Origin: Streptomyces antarcticus
Lineage (GTDB): Bacteria; Actinomycetota; Actinomycetes; Streptomycetales; Streptomycetaceae
Assembly (NCBI RefSeq): GCF_026627255.1
Contig: NZ_JAPNLM010000001.1
Span: 62,001-126,000, forward strand
DNA length: 64,000 nucleotides
Direction: 5' to 3'
Part shown: one piece after another, positions 51,634 through 60,342 of the stretch
How the letters are laid out: the number at the start of each line of letters is the position of its first letter
Position numbering within the stretch: the first letter of the stretch is position 1
Program-made: the position numbers and the translations under genes
Notes under the pieces: model-generated
Database searches by the model: none
Told to the model about the DNA's origin: nothing
What the model saw: only the letters and a program-made list of their open reading frames with translations

Positions 51634-52416
51634 ATGGTGGCCCCACCGGACAACGATGTGCTCTGGGCACGCTCCCTGCACTACTCCCACAGCGGCTCCC
51701 CCGGCCTCATCGGCGTCTCCGTCGGAGTCCGCCAGGGCGAGATCCTGGCCGTCACCGGCCCCCGCGGCAGCGGCAAGACCACGCTGCTGCGCTGCCTCTC
51801 CGGGCAGCTGCCGCCCGAGCAGGGCGAGGTCTGGTTCAACAGCGTCCCCGTGCACACCCTGGGCGACCCGGCCCGCGAGCGGATGCGCCGCGACCGGTTC
51901 GGCTGGATCGGGCCCGAGCCCGGGCTGCTGCCCGAGCTGAAGGTGTGGGAGAACGCGGCCCTGCCGCTGCTCCTCGCCGGCGCCTCCCACCGCACCGCCA
52001 AACACGCCGCCTGCGCCTGGCTGGAGCGCCTCGACATCGGCGCCTTCGCCCGCAAGCGGCCCTCCGCCCTCACCCGGGCCGAGTGCCAGCGCGTCGCCCT
52101 GGCCCGGGCCCTGGTCAACGAGCCCGCGGTGCTGTTCGCCGACGAGCCGACCGCCCCGCTCCACCGTGCCGAGCGGACCCTGCTGCTCCGTACGCTGACC
52201 ACCGCCGCCCGGTCCCACGAGATCACCGTGGTGCTCGCCACCCACGACGAGGAGACCGCGGCCGCCGCCGACCGCCGCCTCGCCCTCCTCGACGGCCGGT
52301 CCGCCGAGGCCGCCGAGGCCGCCGCCGCCCAGGTGACCGAGGCCGCCCCCGACTCCCCCGGCTCCCCCGCCGCCGACACCACGGAGGACCAGGCCGCGTG
52401 CTCGCTCTCCGCCTAG
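51634..52416 (+). CDS. ABC transporter ATP-binding protein with degenerate signature
   Basis: A 260-residue ATPase of the LolD/MacB-like group. Walker A is GPRGSGKTT and Walker B is AVLFADEPTAPLH, with H-loop ATHDEE. The signature, normally LSGGQ, reads ALTRAECQRVALARAL. The C-terminal 40 residues are Ala/Pro/Glu-rich. It overlaps the following permease gene by 19 bases and forms a transporter pair with it. The substrate is unknown. ATG 51634 has GAAGAGG 8 bases upstream. Confidence 0.82.
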   Translation: MVAPPDNDVLWARSLHYSHSGSPGLIGVSVGVRQGEILAVTGPRGSGKTTLLRCLSGQLPPEQGEVWFNSVPVHTLGDPARERMRRDRFGWIGPEPGLLPELKVWENAALPLLLAGASHRTAKHAACAWLERLDIGAFARKRPSALTRAECQRVALARALVNEPAVLFADEPTAPLHRAERTLLLRTLTTAARSHEITVVLATHDEETAAAADRRLALLDGRSAEAAEAAAAQVTEAAPDSPGSPAADTTEDQAACSLSA

Positions 52417-53471
52417 CCCGTGGCTCCCGGCCGGTCGTCCAGCTGCGCCGGCTGCTCGTCGCCGCCGCCGCGGCCTGCACCGGGTTCCTGCTGCTGTACG
52501 TGCTCGCCGAGGCCCTGGATCGGCCCGCCGGATCGTTCCCCCGGCTGCTGTGGGCGCTGGTCCCGCTGGCCGCCACCGTCCAGCTCGCCGTGGCCGTGGC
52601 CCGTACCGACCCGGCGACCCGCCCCCGGGAGGGGCTGGACGCCGCCGGGCTGGGGCCCGTCCGGATCACCCTGGTCGCGACGATCTCCACCGCCGTCTCG
52701 TGCACCCTGGGCAGCGCGCTCGCCCTGGCCGTCTTCCTCCACCTGCGCGGGGATCTGGCCGGGCTGCCCTTCGACGGCGCCTGGGCCCGGCTGCTCCACG
52801 CGGACCGGCCGCTGCCCGTGGCCGCAGCCCTGACCCTGCTGGCCCTGGTGCCGCTGGCCGCGTCGGCCGCGACCGCCGTCCTGCTGCGCCCGCACACCCC
52901 GCTGGCCCCGCAGACCGGGCTGCCCTGGGGCATCACCCTCACCGCGTGCGGGCTCGCCACCCAGGCGTACGCGGGCCGCGGCGGACCCGGGATGCTGGCC
53001 GGCTGGTCGCTGACCGCGATCGGGCTCGCCCTCGCGGGGCCCGGTCTGGCCTACGCCTGCGGAACGCTGGTGCAGGCCGTACGCCCCGGTGCGCTGCGGC
53101 TGCTCGCCGGCCGGGCGCTCCAGGAGGAGGCCCCGCGGCTGGGGCCGCCGCTGGGCGTGCTGTGCGCGGTCGGCGCGGGCGCCCTCACCGCGCTGGCGCT
53201 GCGCGACCGGGGCGGGCTGCTCGTGCCGCTCGGCCCGCTGACCGGGCCGGCCGCGGCTCTGGTCGCCCTGTGCGCCGCCGCGACCCTTCTCACATCGGCC
53301 GTGGAGGCACGCCAGTCCCGCGGCCCCGGCCGCGAGGCCCTGCTCGCCCTCGGCGCTCCGGCCAAGGTCCTCCGTACGGCGGCGAGTTTGCGGGCCACGG
53401 CCCTCGTGGCCGTCTGCCTGCCGCTCAGCTGGGGTGTGGCGCAGCTGACGTCAATGGCATTGACCCGCTGA
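52398..53471 (+). CDS. ABC transporter membrane subunit
   Basis: A 357-residue, very hydrophobic protein with about eight to ten membrane segments and few charged loops, starting at GTG 52398 inside the upstream ATPase gene. The last third (EARQSRGPGREALLALGAPAKVLR) recalls FtsX/MacB-type permeases. It should be the membrane partner of the ATPase. Substrate unknown; lipid or peptide export is typical of the group. Confidence 0.75.
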   Translation: MLALRLARGSRPVVQLRRLLVAAAAACTGFLLLYVLAEALDRPAGSFPRLLWALVPLAATVQLAVAVARTDPATRPREGLDAAGLGPVRITLVATISTAVSCTLGSALALAVFLHLRGDLAGLPFDGAWARLLHADRPLPVAAALTLLALVPLAASAATAVLLRPHTPLAPQTGLPWGITLTACGLATQAYAGRGGPGMLAGWSLTAIGLALAGPGLAYACGTLVQAVRPGALRLLAGRALQEEAPRLGPPLGVLCAVGAGALTALALRDRGGLLVPLGPLTGPAAALVALCAAATLLTSAVEARQSRGPGREALLALGAPAKVLRTAASLRATALVAVCLPLSWGVAQLTSMALTR

Positions 53472-53497
53472 CGCGGGGAGCCCTTAGTGTGGGCCGA

Positions 53498-54589
53498 ATG
53501 GTCAACGCAGACATCGAGATCGAGACGCTCGACGAATTCGACCGGGTCGCCGCCCGGGGCTCGCTGAGCGGCTACCGGATCCAGTCCGTCAACCTGCTGG
53601 AGCGGACGTTCGCCCTGCTGGCCGCCGACACCTCGGCGGCCGTGTTCCTGGGCTGCGCGATGGAGCCCGACGCGTCGGCGAAGGTCCGCGCGGACGGGGC
53701 CCTGGTCTACCCGCCCGTCCCGGACCTGCCGTTCAACCCCTACCGGGGCCTGCTCTACACGCCGGACGAGCTGTTCGCCGGTCTGCCCTCCGGCTACGAG
53801 GCCACCCCGGACGCCCTGGCGTACGAGTGGCTCCAGGAGACCAAGGCGGACGGAGACGTCTTCTCCTCGATGCTGCGCTCGATCCACGACGACGCGGTCT
53901 CCGACGCCCTCGACGAGCACCTCGCGGGTGCCCGGGTCGTGGGCGTCATGGGCGGCCACGCCATGTCCCGCGGCGGTACGGACTACCGCGGCGCGGCCGA
54001 GCTCGGCCGGACGCTGGCCCGCTCCGGCCTCACGGTGGCCACCGGCGGCGGCCCCGGCGCGATGGAGGCCGCGAACCTGGGCGCGTACCTGGCCCCGGCG
54101 CCGGACGAGGCGCTCCCGGAGGCCTTGGAGCTGCTGTCGAAGGCCCCGTCCTTCACCCCGTCGGTGTCCGACTGGGCCGGGGCGGCCTTCGCCGTACGGG
54201 ACCGCTGGCCCGGCGGCGGCGACTCGGTGGGCATCCCCACCTGGTTCTACGGGCACGAGCCGCCGAACGCGTTCGCCGGGCACGTCGCGAAGTACTTCGC
54301 GAACGCCACCCGGGAGGACGGTCTGCTGGCCCGGTCCACCGCGGGCGTGGTCTTCCTGCCGGGCGCCGCGGGCACCGTCCAGGAGGTCTTCGACAACGCC
54401 ACGCCCAACTACTACTCGTCGCGGGGCGAGCCGACCCCGATGGTCCTGGTCGACCGTGCGCACTGGACCGAGCACCTCCCGGTGTGGCCGCTGCTCCGGG
54501 CACTGGCGCGCGGCCGTGCGATGGAGTCCCGGATCGCCCTGGTGGACTCGGTCGACGAGGTCCCGGCGGCGCTCGCGTCAATGCGCTGA
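53498..54589 (+). CDS. LOG-family Rossmann protein (YgdH/PpnN-like)
   Basis: A 363-residue protein with a LOG core at about 130-340. The motifs GVMGGHAMSRGG, GLTVATGGGPGAMEAAN and PGAAGTVQEVFDNAT correspond to the GGG and PGGxGTxxE nucleotide-binding blocks, with the first Gly pair altered to GAA. Relatives hydrolyse nucleoside monophosphates (cytokinin riboside phosphorylase, PpnN). A TAGTGT -10 box (53485-53490) lies 8 bases before ATG 53498, so the message is nearly leaderless. Confidence 0.82.
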   Translation: MVNADIEIETLDEFDRVAARGSLSGYRIQSVNLLERTFALLAADTSAAVFLGCAMEPDASAKVRADGALVYPPVPDLPFNPYRGLLYTPDELFAGLPSGYEATPDALAYEWLQETKADGDVFSSMLRSIHDDAVSDALDEHLAGARVVGVMGGHAMSRGGTDYRGAAELGRTLARSGLTVATGGGPGAMEAANLGAYLAPAPDEALPEALELLSKAPSFTPSVSDWAGAAFAVRDRWPGGGDSVGIPTWFYGHEPPNAFAGHVAKYFANATREDGLLARSTAGVVFLPGAAGTVQEVFDNATPNYYSSRGEPTPMVLVDRAHWTEHLPVWPLLRALARGRAMESRIALVDSVDEVPAALASMR

Positions 54590-54618
54590 CCCCGGGAGGC
54601 AACTTTTCGGCCCTTTCT

Positions 54619-54656
54619 CACGTCTGGCATTGGTACAGCCAAACCTGCCAGACGTG
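54619..54656 (+). promoter_or_regulatory. Long interrupted palindrome before the DMT-type gene
   Basis: CACGTCTGGCA (54619-54629) pairs perfectly with TGCCAGACGTG (54646-54656), and TTGG/CCAA pair inside. As RNA it is a 38-nt hairpin 14 bases before GTG 54671. As DNA it is an operator-like dyad with half-sites 27 bp apart. It could also terminate the LOG gene. Confidence 0.6.
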
Positions 54657-54670
54657 AACGGAGCCTTCGG

Positions 54671-55576
54671 GTGCTCATAGGCCTGCTGACCGCCGTCGCG
54701 GCGTCCATCTGCTACGGCACGGGATCCGTCCTGCAAGCCGTCGGATCGCGCCGCGCCGCCCGGATGTCCCCGGCCGCGGCCGGGGTGACCGCGCACGGCG
54801 GACCCAATCTGTCGTCCACCGCGAAAGCCGCGATGACCTGGGAGTTCATCGTCGGCACCATCCTGGACTTCGTGGGCTTCGGGCTCGGCGCGCTGGCGGC
54901 CCGGATGCTCCCGCTGTTCCTCTCCCAGACGGTGATCAGCGCCAACCTGGTGGTCACCGCCGTCCTGAGCGTGAAGCTGCTCGGCATCCGGCTGACCCGC
55001 AAGGAGTGGACGTCGATCGGTGTCGTCTGCGCGGCGCTGGTCCTGCTGGCGACGGCGGCCGGCCACGAGGGCGGCCACCACGCCCCGATGTCCACCCACT
55101 GGTGGCTGCTGGGGATCACGCTGGTGCTGATGGTGGGCGGCACGGTCGCCGTGCGCCTCCTCGGAGGCGGGGCCGCGATCCTGGCCGGTCTGCTGTCGGG
55201 CCTCGGCTTCGGCGCGCTCGGCGTCGGCGTGCGGATCCTGGACGGGATCGACCCCTTCGACCTGGGCACGCTGCTGTCCGACCCGGCCCTCTACGCGATC
55301 CTGGCGGCGGGCTTCGGCGGCATGTACCTGCACACGGTCGCCCTCCAGATCGGCTCGGTGAACGGGGCGACCGCGGCCCTGGTCGTCGGCGAGACGGTCC
55401 TGCCGGGCGCGATCGGGGTGCTGTGGCTCGGCGACACCTCCCGGCCGGGCCTGGGCTGGCTGGCCGTCCTCGGCTTCGTCCTGGCGGTGGCCGGCGCGGT
55501 GGCGGTCGCCTGGTACGGCAAGCACGAGGGTGCCGAGGAGGAGGCCCAACCCCCGGTCCCGGCGGCGGTCGCGTAG
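54671..55576 (+). CDS. DMT/NIPA-type integral membrane transporter
   Basis: A 301-residue protein with nine or ten membrane segments. The pattern of the drug/metabolite transporter superfamily is seen in SQTVISANLVVTAVLSVKLLGI and ALVVGETVLPGAIGVLWLGD. The first segment (AASICYGTGSVLQAVGSRRA) resembles NIPA-like magnesium transporters. The C-terminus is acidic and Pro-rich. The start is GTG 54671, shortly after a long palindrome. The substrate is unknown. Confidence 0.75.
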   Translation: MLIGLLTAVAASICYGTGSVLQAVGSRRAARMSPAAAGVTAHGGPNLSSTAKAAMTWEFIVGTILDFVGFGLGALAARMLPLFLSQTVISANLVVTAVLSVKLLGIRLTRKEWTSIGVVCAALVLLATAAGHEGGHHAPMSTHWWLLGITLVLMVGGTVAVRLLGGGAAILAGLLSGLGFGALGVGVRILDGIDPFDLGTLLSDPALYAILAAGFGGMYLHTVALQIGSVNGATAALVVGETVLPGAIGVLWLGDTSRPGLGWLAVLGFVLAVAGAVAVAWYGKHEGAEEEAQPPVPAAVA

Positions 55577-55675
55577 CCGGACCCCCTCGGCCCCCCCCTC
55601 ACCCGCGCGGCCGCCCCCTGGTGGCGGCCGTGCGGCGGCTGCCGCTTGCTGGACGGGGGAGAGAGCGAGGGGTCC

Positions 55676-56281
55676 ATGGAGACCAGCAGCGCGCGGCTGC
55701 GCACCCCCCGGGCCGCCGGAACGGCCGGCATCGCCTTCGCGGTGCTGCTCGGAGCGGCGATCGTACTGATGCGGATCGCCATCCCGTCGGCCGACGGCGC
55801 CGACGCGGCCGCCGATCCCGGCGACCGCTGGGCGGTGCGGACGGCTCTGGAGATCGTCCCGTTCGCCGGGATCTCCTTCCTGTGGTTCATGGGCGCCCTG
55901 CGCGCGCACGCCGGGGAGGCCGAGGACCGGTTCGTCTCCACCGTCTTCCTCGGCAGCGGCATCGTCTTCGTCGCCACGCTGTTCGTCGCCGCCGCCGCGG
56001 CCGGCACCGTGCTCCAGGAGGGCACGGACACCGTGTTCGGCCGCCACTACGCGTACGTGGTCCTGACGACGTACGCGATGCGGATGGCGGCCGTGTTCGT
56101 CTTCGCGACCTCGACGATCGGCCGCCGTCTCGGGATCTTCCCGCGTCCGCTGGCGCTGCTGGGCTACGTCACGGGCCTGGTGCTGCTCGTCGTGGGCTCC
56201 GGGGTCCCCTGGTCCGAGCTGATCCTTCCGGCGTGGGCCCTGGTCGTGGGCCTGTACATCGTGCGGGCCGGCATCCGGTAG
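55676..56281 (+). CDS. Hypothetical five-span membrane protein
   Basis: A 201-residue protein starting at ATG 55676 after CGAGGGG, with five membrane segments (the first GIAFAVLLGAAIVLM). It contains FVSTVFLGSGIVFVATLFVAA and a conserved-looking GRHYAYVV. I know it only as a Streptomyces membrane protein without function. It lies 80 bases before the ferredoxin operon. Confidence 0.75.
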   Translation: METSSARLRTPRAAGTAGIAFAVLLGAAIVLMRIAIPSADGADAAADPGDRWAVRTALEIVPFAGISFLWFMGALRAHAGEAEDRFVSTVFLGSGIVFVATLFVAAAAAGTVLQEGTDTVFGRHYAYVVLTTYAMRMAAVFVFATSTIGRRLGIFPRPLALLGYVTGLVLLVVGSGVPWSELILPAWALVVGLYIVRAGIR

Positions 56282-56360
56282 CGCCCTCCGTAGCCCTCGC
56301 GCATGCTGAGGAGGAGAAGAGATCACTCGGGGAATCGGGCCACGGAAGGGCTGATGACTC

Positions 56361-56609
56361 ATGAGGCTCGTCGTCGACCTCAACCGCTGCCAGGGATACG
56401 CCCAGTGCGCGTTCCTCGCTCCCGACGTGTTCACCATGCACGGAGAGGAGTCGCTGCTGTACGACCCGGAGGCGCTGGACGAGCACCGCGAGGACGTCGC
56501 GCGCGCCGTCGCCGCCTGCCCGGTCGGGGCGATCCTCGTCGAGGCAGCGACCTCAGACGCCCGCGCCGCCCGCACCGCCCGCGTGCCGGTCTCCGGAGGC
56601 GCGTGGTGA
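56361..56609 (+). CDS. P450-type ferredoxin (3Fe-4S)
   Basis: An 82-residue ferredoxin with C10 and C16 in CQGYAQCAFLAPDVF and C54 in CPVGAI. The spacing lacks the fourth cysteine, as in 3Fe-4S ferredoxins that feed cytochromes P450. It is the first gene of a ferredoxin/reductase/P450 operon and overlaps the reductase start by 4 bases. The start is ATG 56361, after a weak AAGGGC-type site; the domain is complete from there. Confidence 0.92.
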   Translation: MRLVVDLNRCQGYAQCAFLAPDVFTMHGEESLLYDPEALDEHREDVARAVAACPVGAILVEAATSDARAARTARVPVSGGAW

Positions 56610-58000
56610 GCGGTGACGGAACCCTGGAACACCTCAGGCGCGACGGCCGCATCGTGGTCGTCGGCGCTTCCCTCGCCGGCCTGCGGGCCGCCGAGACCAT
56701 GCGGGAGAAGGGCTTCGCCGGCTCGCTGACGATGATCGGCGACGAGCCTTACGAGCCGTACGACCGGCCCCCGCTGTCGAAGCAGGTCCTCCTCGGCAAG
56801 GCGACCGCGGAGCACACCGCGCTCCCCCGCCGCCGGGAGATCGACGCCGAGTGGCGGCTCGGGGTCCCGGCCACCGGCCTGGACATGGCGGCGCGCCGGG
56901 TCCGGCTCGGCAACGGCGACGAGGTGGAGTACGACCGGCTGCTGATCGCCACCGGTGTCCGGGCGCGGCCCTGGCCGAACGAGGAGGAGGGCGCCCTCGG
57001 CGGGGTCTTCGTCCTGCGCACCCGTGACGACGGTGCCGCCCTGGAGCGCGCCCTGTCGGCCGGTCCCCGCCGGGTGCTGGTCATCGGGGCCGGTTTCACC
57101 GGGTCCGAGATCGCCTCCGCCTGCCGGGAGCGCGGCCTGCCCGTCACCGTCGCCGAGCGGGGCGCCGCGCCCCTGGTTGGCGCGCTCGGCGGGGTCATCG
57201 GCGAGGTCGCGGCCGGGATGCACCGCGAGAACGGCGTCGACCTGCGCACCGGGGTCATGGTGACCGGGCTGGAGGGCGACCCCTCCGGGCGGGTCCGTGC
57301 CGCCCACCTCTCGGACGGGGAGACGATCGAGGCCGACGTGGTGGTGGTCTCGCTCGGCGCCCAGCGCAACACCGAGTGGCTCTCCGGGTCGGGCCTGGGC
57401 GCCGGTCCCCGGGGCATCGCCTGCGACGCGGGCTGCCGAGCCTTCGACGTCCGGGGCATCGTCACCGACGACATCTTCGTGGCCGGTGACGTGGCACGCT
57501 CCCCGCACGCGCTCTTCGGGTACCAGTTCCTGTCGCTGGAGCACTGGGGCAACGCCGTCGCCCAGGCCGAGACGGCGGCTCACAACATGCTCAGCGAGAG
57601 CGTCGACCGCCTCCCGCACCTGTGGGTGCCGGGGTTCTGGTCCTCGCAGTTCGGCGTGAACATCAAGTCCGTCGGGGTGCCCCCGATGGGCACCGAGATC
57701 ATGATCACGCAGGGCTCCCGCGATGAGCGCCGCTTCGCCGCCGTGTACGGCTACCAGGGCCGCGTGATCGCCGCGGTGACCTTCGACAACTGCCGCTGGC
57801 TGCCCTTCTACCAGCGGCAGATCGAGACGGGGGCGCCGTTCCCGGTGCCGTTCGAGACCGTGGACCGCAGGCCGGAGGGGCACAAGCCGATGTCCGCGGA
57901 CTTCCCGGACCCCTCGGTGCCCACCCACGGGCCGACCATCACCCTCAGCGGCTACTCGCCGGCCGACCGGAAGATGACGTTCATCCCCGCGCACCACTGA
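56606..58000 (+). CDS. FAD-dependent ferredoxin reductase
   Basis: A 464-residue pyridine nucleotide-disulfide oxidoreductase fold starting at GTG 56606. It has the FAD loop VVVGASLAGLRAAE (near residue 17), EPYEPYDRPPLSK, the NAD(P) loop VLVIGAGFTGSEIA (near 153) and the FAD segment DIFVAGDVAR. A C-terminal reductase domain with GYQGRVIAAVTFD follows, as in rubredoxin/putidaredoxin reductases. It passes electrons from NAD(P)H to the ferredoxin. Confidence 0.92.
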   Translation: MSGDGTLEHLRRDGRIVVVGASLAGLRAAETMREKGFAGSLTMIGDEPYEPYDRPPLSKQVLLGKATAEHTALPRRREIDAEWRLGVPATGLDMAARRVRLGNGDEVEYDRLLIATGVRARPWPNEEEGALGGVFVLRTRDDGAALERALSAGPRRVLVIGAGFTGSEIASACRERGLPVTVAERGAAPLVGALGGVIGEVAAGMHRENGVDLRTGVMVTGLEGDPSGRVRAAHLSDGETIEADVVVVSLGAQRNTEWLSGSGLGAGPRGIACDAGCRAFDVRGIVTDDIFVAGDVARSPHALFGYQFLSLEHWGNAVAQAETAAHNMLSESVDRLPHLWVPGFWSSQFGVNIKSVGVPPMGTEIMITQGSRDERRFAAVYGYQGRVIAAVTFDNCRWLPFYQRQIETGAPFPVPFETVDRRPEGHKPMSADFPDPSVPTHGPTITLSGYSPADRKMTFIPAHH

Positions 58001-58040
58001 TCCCGGCGCGCCCTCCTCCGAGGACTCACGAGGACCTGTC

Positions 58041-59285
58041 ATGAGCCAAGCCATCCTGCGGGAGATCATCGACTACGCGCACCGCGCCGATCCGTACCCG
58101 CTGTACGAGGAGCTCCGCAAGACTCCCGTGTCCCACGAGGGCGACGGCCCCTACGTCATCAGCACCTACTACGAGATCCAGAGCCTCCTGCATGACCCCC
58201 GCATCAGCTCCGACGCCCGCAACCTGAAGCGGACGGGCGACGACCCGCTGGGCCAGGGGGCGGAGGAGGAGACGGCGCTGCCCCCGTCCTTCCTCAGGCT
58301 CGACCCGCCGGACCACGACCGGCTGCGGCGCATGACGAACCGGCCGTTCGGCCCGCCGCACTCCCCGCACAAGGTCCACGACATGCTCGGGGAGCTCGAC
58401 GGGATCGTCACCGGCCTGATCGACCGCATCGCCGCCACCGGCTCGTTCGGCCACGTCGACCTGGTCGACCAGTTCGCCTACCCGTTCCCGGTGTCGGTCA
58501 TCTGCCGGCTGCTCGGGGTGCCGCCCGAGGACGAGCCGCGGTTCCACGTCTGGGCGGAGGCCATCGCCGCCAGCCTGGACCCCGACCCGGACGCGGACCC
58601 CTCCGAGCGCGGCAAGAACTCGGCCGATGCCCGGATGGAGCTCGGCATGTACCTCGCCGGGCTGATCGAGGAGCGCCGCAGGAACCCGGGCGACGACATG
58701 CTGTCCCAGCTGGCGAACGCGGACGGCCCGGACGGGTCCATGACCACGATGGAGGCGCTCAGCACCTCGGCGCTGCTGCTGATCGCGGGCCACGAGACCA
58801 CGGTCAACCTCATCACCAACGGCATGCTGACCCTGCTGCGCCACCCGGACGTACTGGCCCGGCTGCGCGAGGACCCGGCGCTGTCCGTCCCCATCGTCGA
58901 GGAACTGCTGCGCTTCGAGCCGCCGGTGCAGCTGATCCCGCACCGCACCACGCTCGCGGACATCGAGGTGGCCGGCGTCTCCATCCCCAAGGGCGCGTCC
59001 CTGTGGCTGATCCTGGCCTCCGGGAACCGGGACCCGAAGCGGTTCCCGGACCCGGACCGCTTCGACCCCGACCGCGAGGACATCCAGCACCTGGGACTCG
59101 GCAGCGGCATCCACAGCTGCTTCGGTGCCCCGCTGGCCCGGCAGGAGGCCCAGCTGGCCCTGAGCGAGCTGGCCCGCCGGCTGGAGAACCCGCGCCTGCT
59201 TCAGGACCCGCCCCCGTACCGCCAGAACGCCGTCCTGCGCGGACCGCGCCACCTGCCGATCGCCTGCGACGGCGTCCGGCCCTGA
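58041..59285 (+). CDS. Cytochrome P450
   Basis: A full-length 414-residue CYP. It shows the I-helix oxygen-binding AGHETTVN, the ExxR equivalent in VEELLRFEPP, and the heme loop GSGIHSCFGAP with ligand C360. Together with the preceding ferredoxin and reductase it forms a self-sufficient three-gene monooxygenase unit. The substrate is unknown; no biosynthetic genes surround it. It is convergent with the thiamine transporter genes. Confidence 0.93.
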   Translation: MSQAILREIIDYAHRADPYPLYEELRKTPVSHEGDGPYVISTYYEIQSLLHDPRISSDARNLKRTGDDPLGQGAEEETALPPSFLRLDPPDHDRLRRMTNRPFGPPHSPHKVHDMLGELDGIVTGLIDRIAATGSFGHVDLVDQFAYPFPVSVICRLLGVPPEDEPRFHVWAEAIAASLDPDPDADPSERGKNSADARMELGMYLAGLIEERRRNPGDDMLSQLANADGPDGSMTTMEALSTSALLLIAGHETTVNLITNGMLTLLRHPDVLARLREDPALSVPIVEELLRFEPPVQLIPHRTTLADIEVAGVSIPKGASLWLILASGNRDPKRFPDPDRFDPDREDIQHLGLGSGIHSCFGAPLARQEAQLALSELARRLENPRLLQDPPPYRQNAVLRGPRHLPIACDGVRP

Positions 59286-59319
59286 CGCCCCCGGGGTCCG
59301 GCGCCCGCCGGCGGCCCGC

Positions 59320-60342
59320 TCAGGGCGTCGGCAGTACGACCACCTCGGCCGGGGCGAAGGCCACCGTGACGCGGTCGCCCACGGCCGGGGCCCCGGCGAG
59401 ACCGCACTCCGCCTCCAGCGACGGCCCGGCCTCCGGGCGCAGCAGCAGCGCGACGTGCGTGCCCCGGAACGTACGGGACTCCACCGCGCACCGCAGGCCG
59501 TCGTCCGTCAGCAGCACCCCGGCCGGGCGGATCAGGACCAGCCGCTCCCCCTCCGGCGAGCCGTCCGGGACCGGCACCTTGCCCCAGGGAGTGGCGGCGA
59601 CGCCCGCGGACACCGTCGCCGGCACCACGTTCTCGAATCCGAGGAAGCGCGCCACGAACTCCGAGGCCGGCCGCTGCCACACCTCCAGCGGGGTCCCCGC
59701 CTGCGCGATCCGCCCGTCCCGCATCACCACGACGCGGTCGGCCAGCGCGAAGGCCTCCCCCTGGTCGTGTGTGACGGCGAGCACCGTCGTCCCCAGGCGG
59801 GAGAACAGCCCCTGGAGCTCCACCACGAGCCGCTCCCGCAACCCCCGGTCCAGCTGCCCCAGCGGCTCGTCCAGCATCAGCAGCCTCGGCGACGGCGCCA
59901 GCGCCCTGGCCAGCGCGACCCGCTGCTGCTCACCGCCCGACAGGGAGGCGACCGCGCGGCCCCGCGCTCCGGGGAGCCCGACCAGTTCCAGCAGCTCCGC
60001 GACCCGTCCCGCGCTCTCGTCGCGGCCGGAGCCGCGCATCCGCAGGCCGAAGGCGACGTTCCCGCCGACGTCCCGGTGCGGGAAGAGCTGGTGGTCCTGG
60101 AACATCAGGCCCACCCCCCGACGGTGTACGGGCACGCCCGCCTGGTCGGCGCCGTCCAGCAGCACCCGGCCCGCCGAGACCCGCTGGAGTCCCGCGACGA
60201 CCCGCAGCAGGGTGGACTTCCCACTCCCGCTCGGCCCCAGCACGCACACGGTCTCGTGCTCGGCGACCGCGAGGTCCACGGAGTCCACGACCGCGCGCTC
60301 GCCGAAGCGGACCGACACCCCGTCCAGCTGAAGCAGTGTCAT
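59320..60342 (-). CDS. thiQ: Thiamine-type ABC transporter ATP-binding protein
   Basis: A 340-residue ATPase with Walker A GPSGSGKST, Q-loop LMFQDHQLFPH, signature LSGGEQQRVALARAL, Walker B LLMLDEPLGQLD, H-loop VTHDQGE, and a C-terminal TOBE-like domain. It follows the permease with a TGATG overlap. The TPP riboswitch at the head of the operon supports thiamine; iron-type transporters share this architecture, so the symbol is by context. Confidence 0.85.
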   Translation of the reverse strand: MTLLQLDGVSVRFGERAVVDSVDLAVAEHETVCVLGPSGSGKSTLLRVVAGLQRVSAGRVLLDGADQAGVPVHRRGVGLMFQDHQLFPHRDVGGNVAFGLRMRGSGRDESAGRVAELLELVGLPGARGRAVASLSGGEQQRVALARALAPSPRLLMLDEPLGQLDRGLRERLVVELQGLFSRLGTTVLAVTHDQGEAFALADRVVVMRDGRIAQAGTPLEVWQRPASEFVARFLGFENVVPATVSAGVAATPWGKVPVPDGSPEGERLVLIRPAGVLLTDDGLRCAVESRTFRGTHVALLLRPEAGPSLEAECGLAGAPAVGDRVTVAFAPAEVVVLPTP

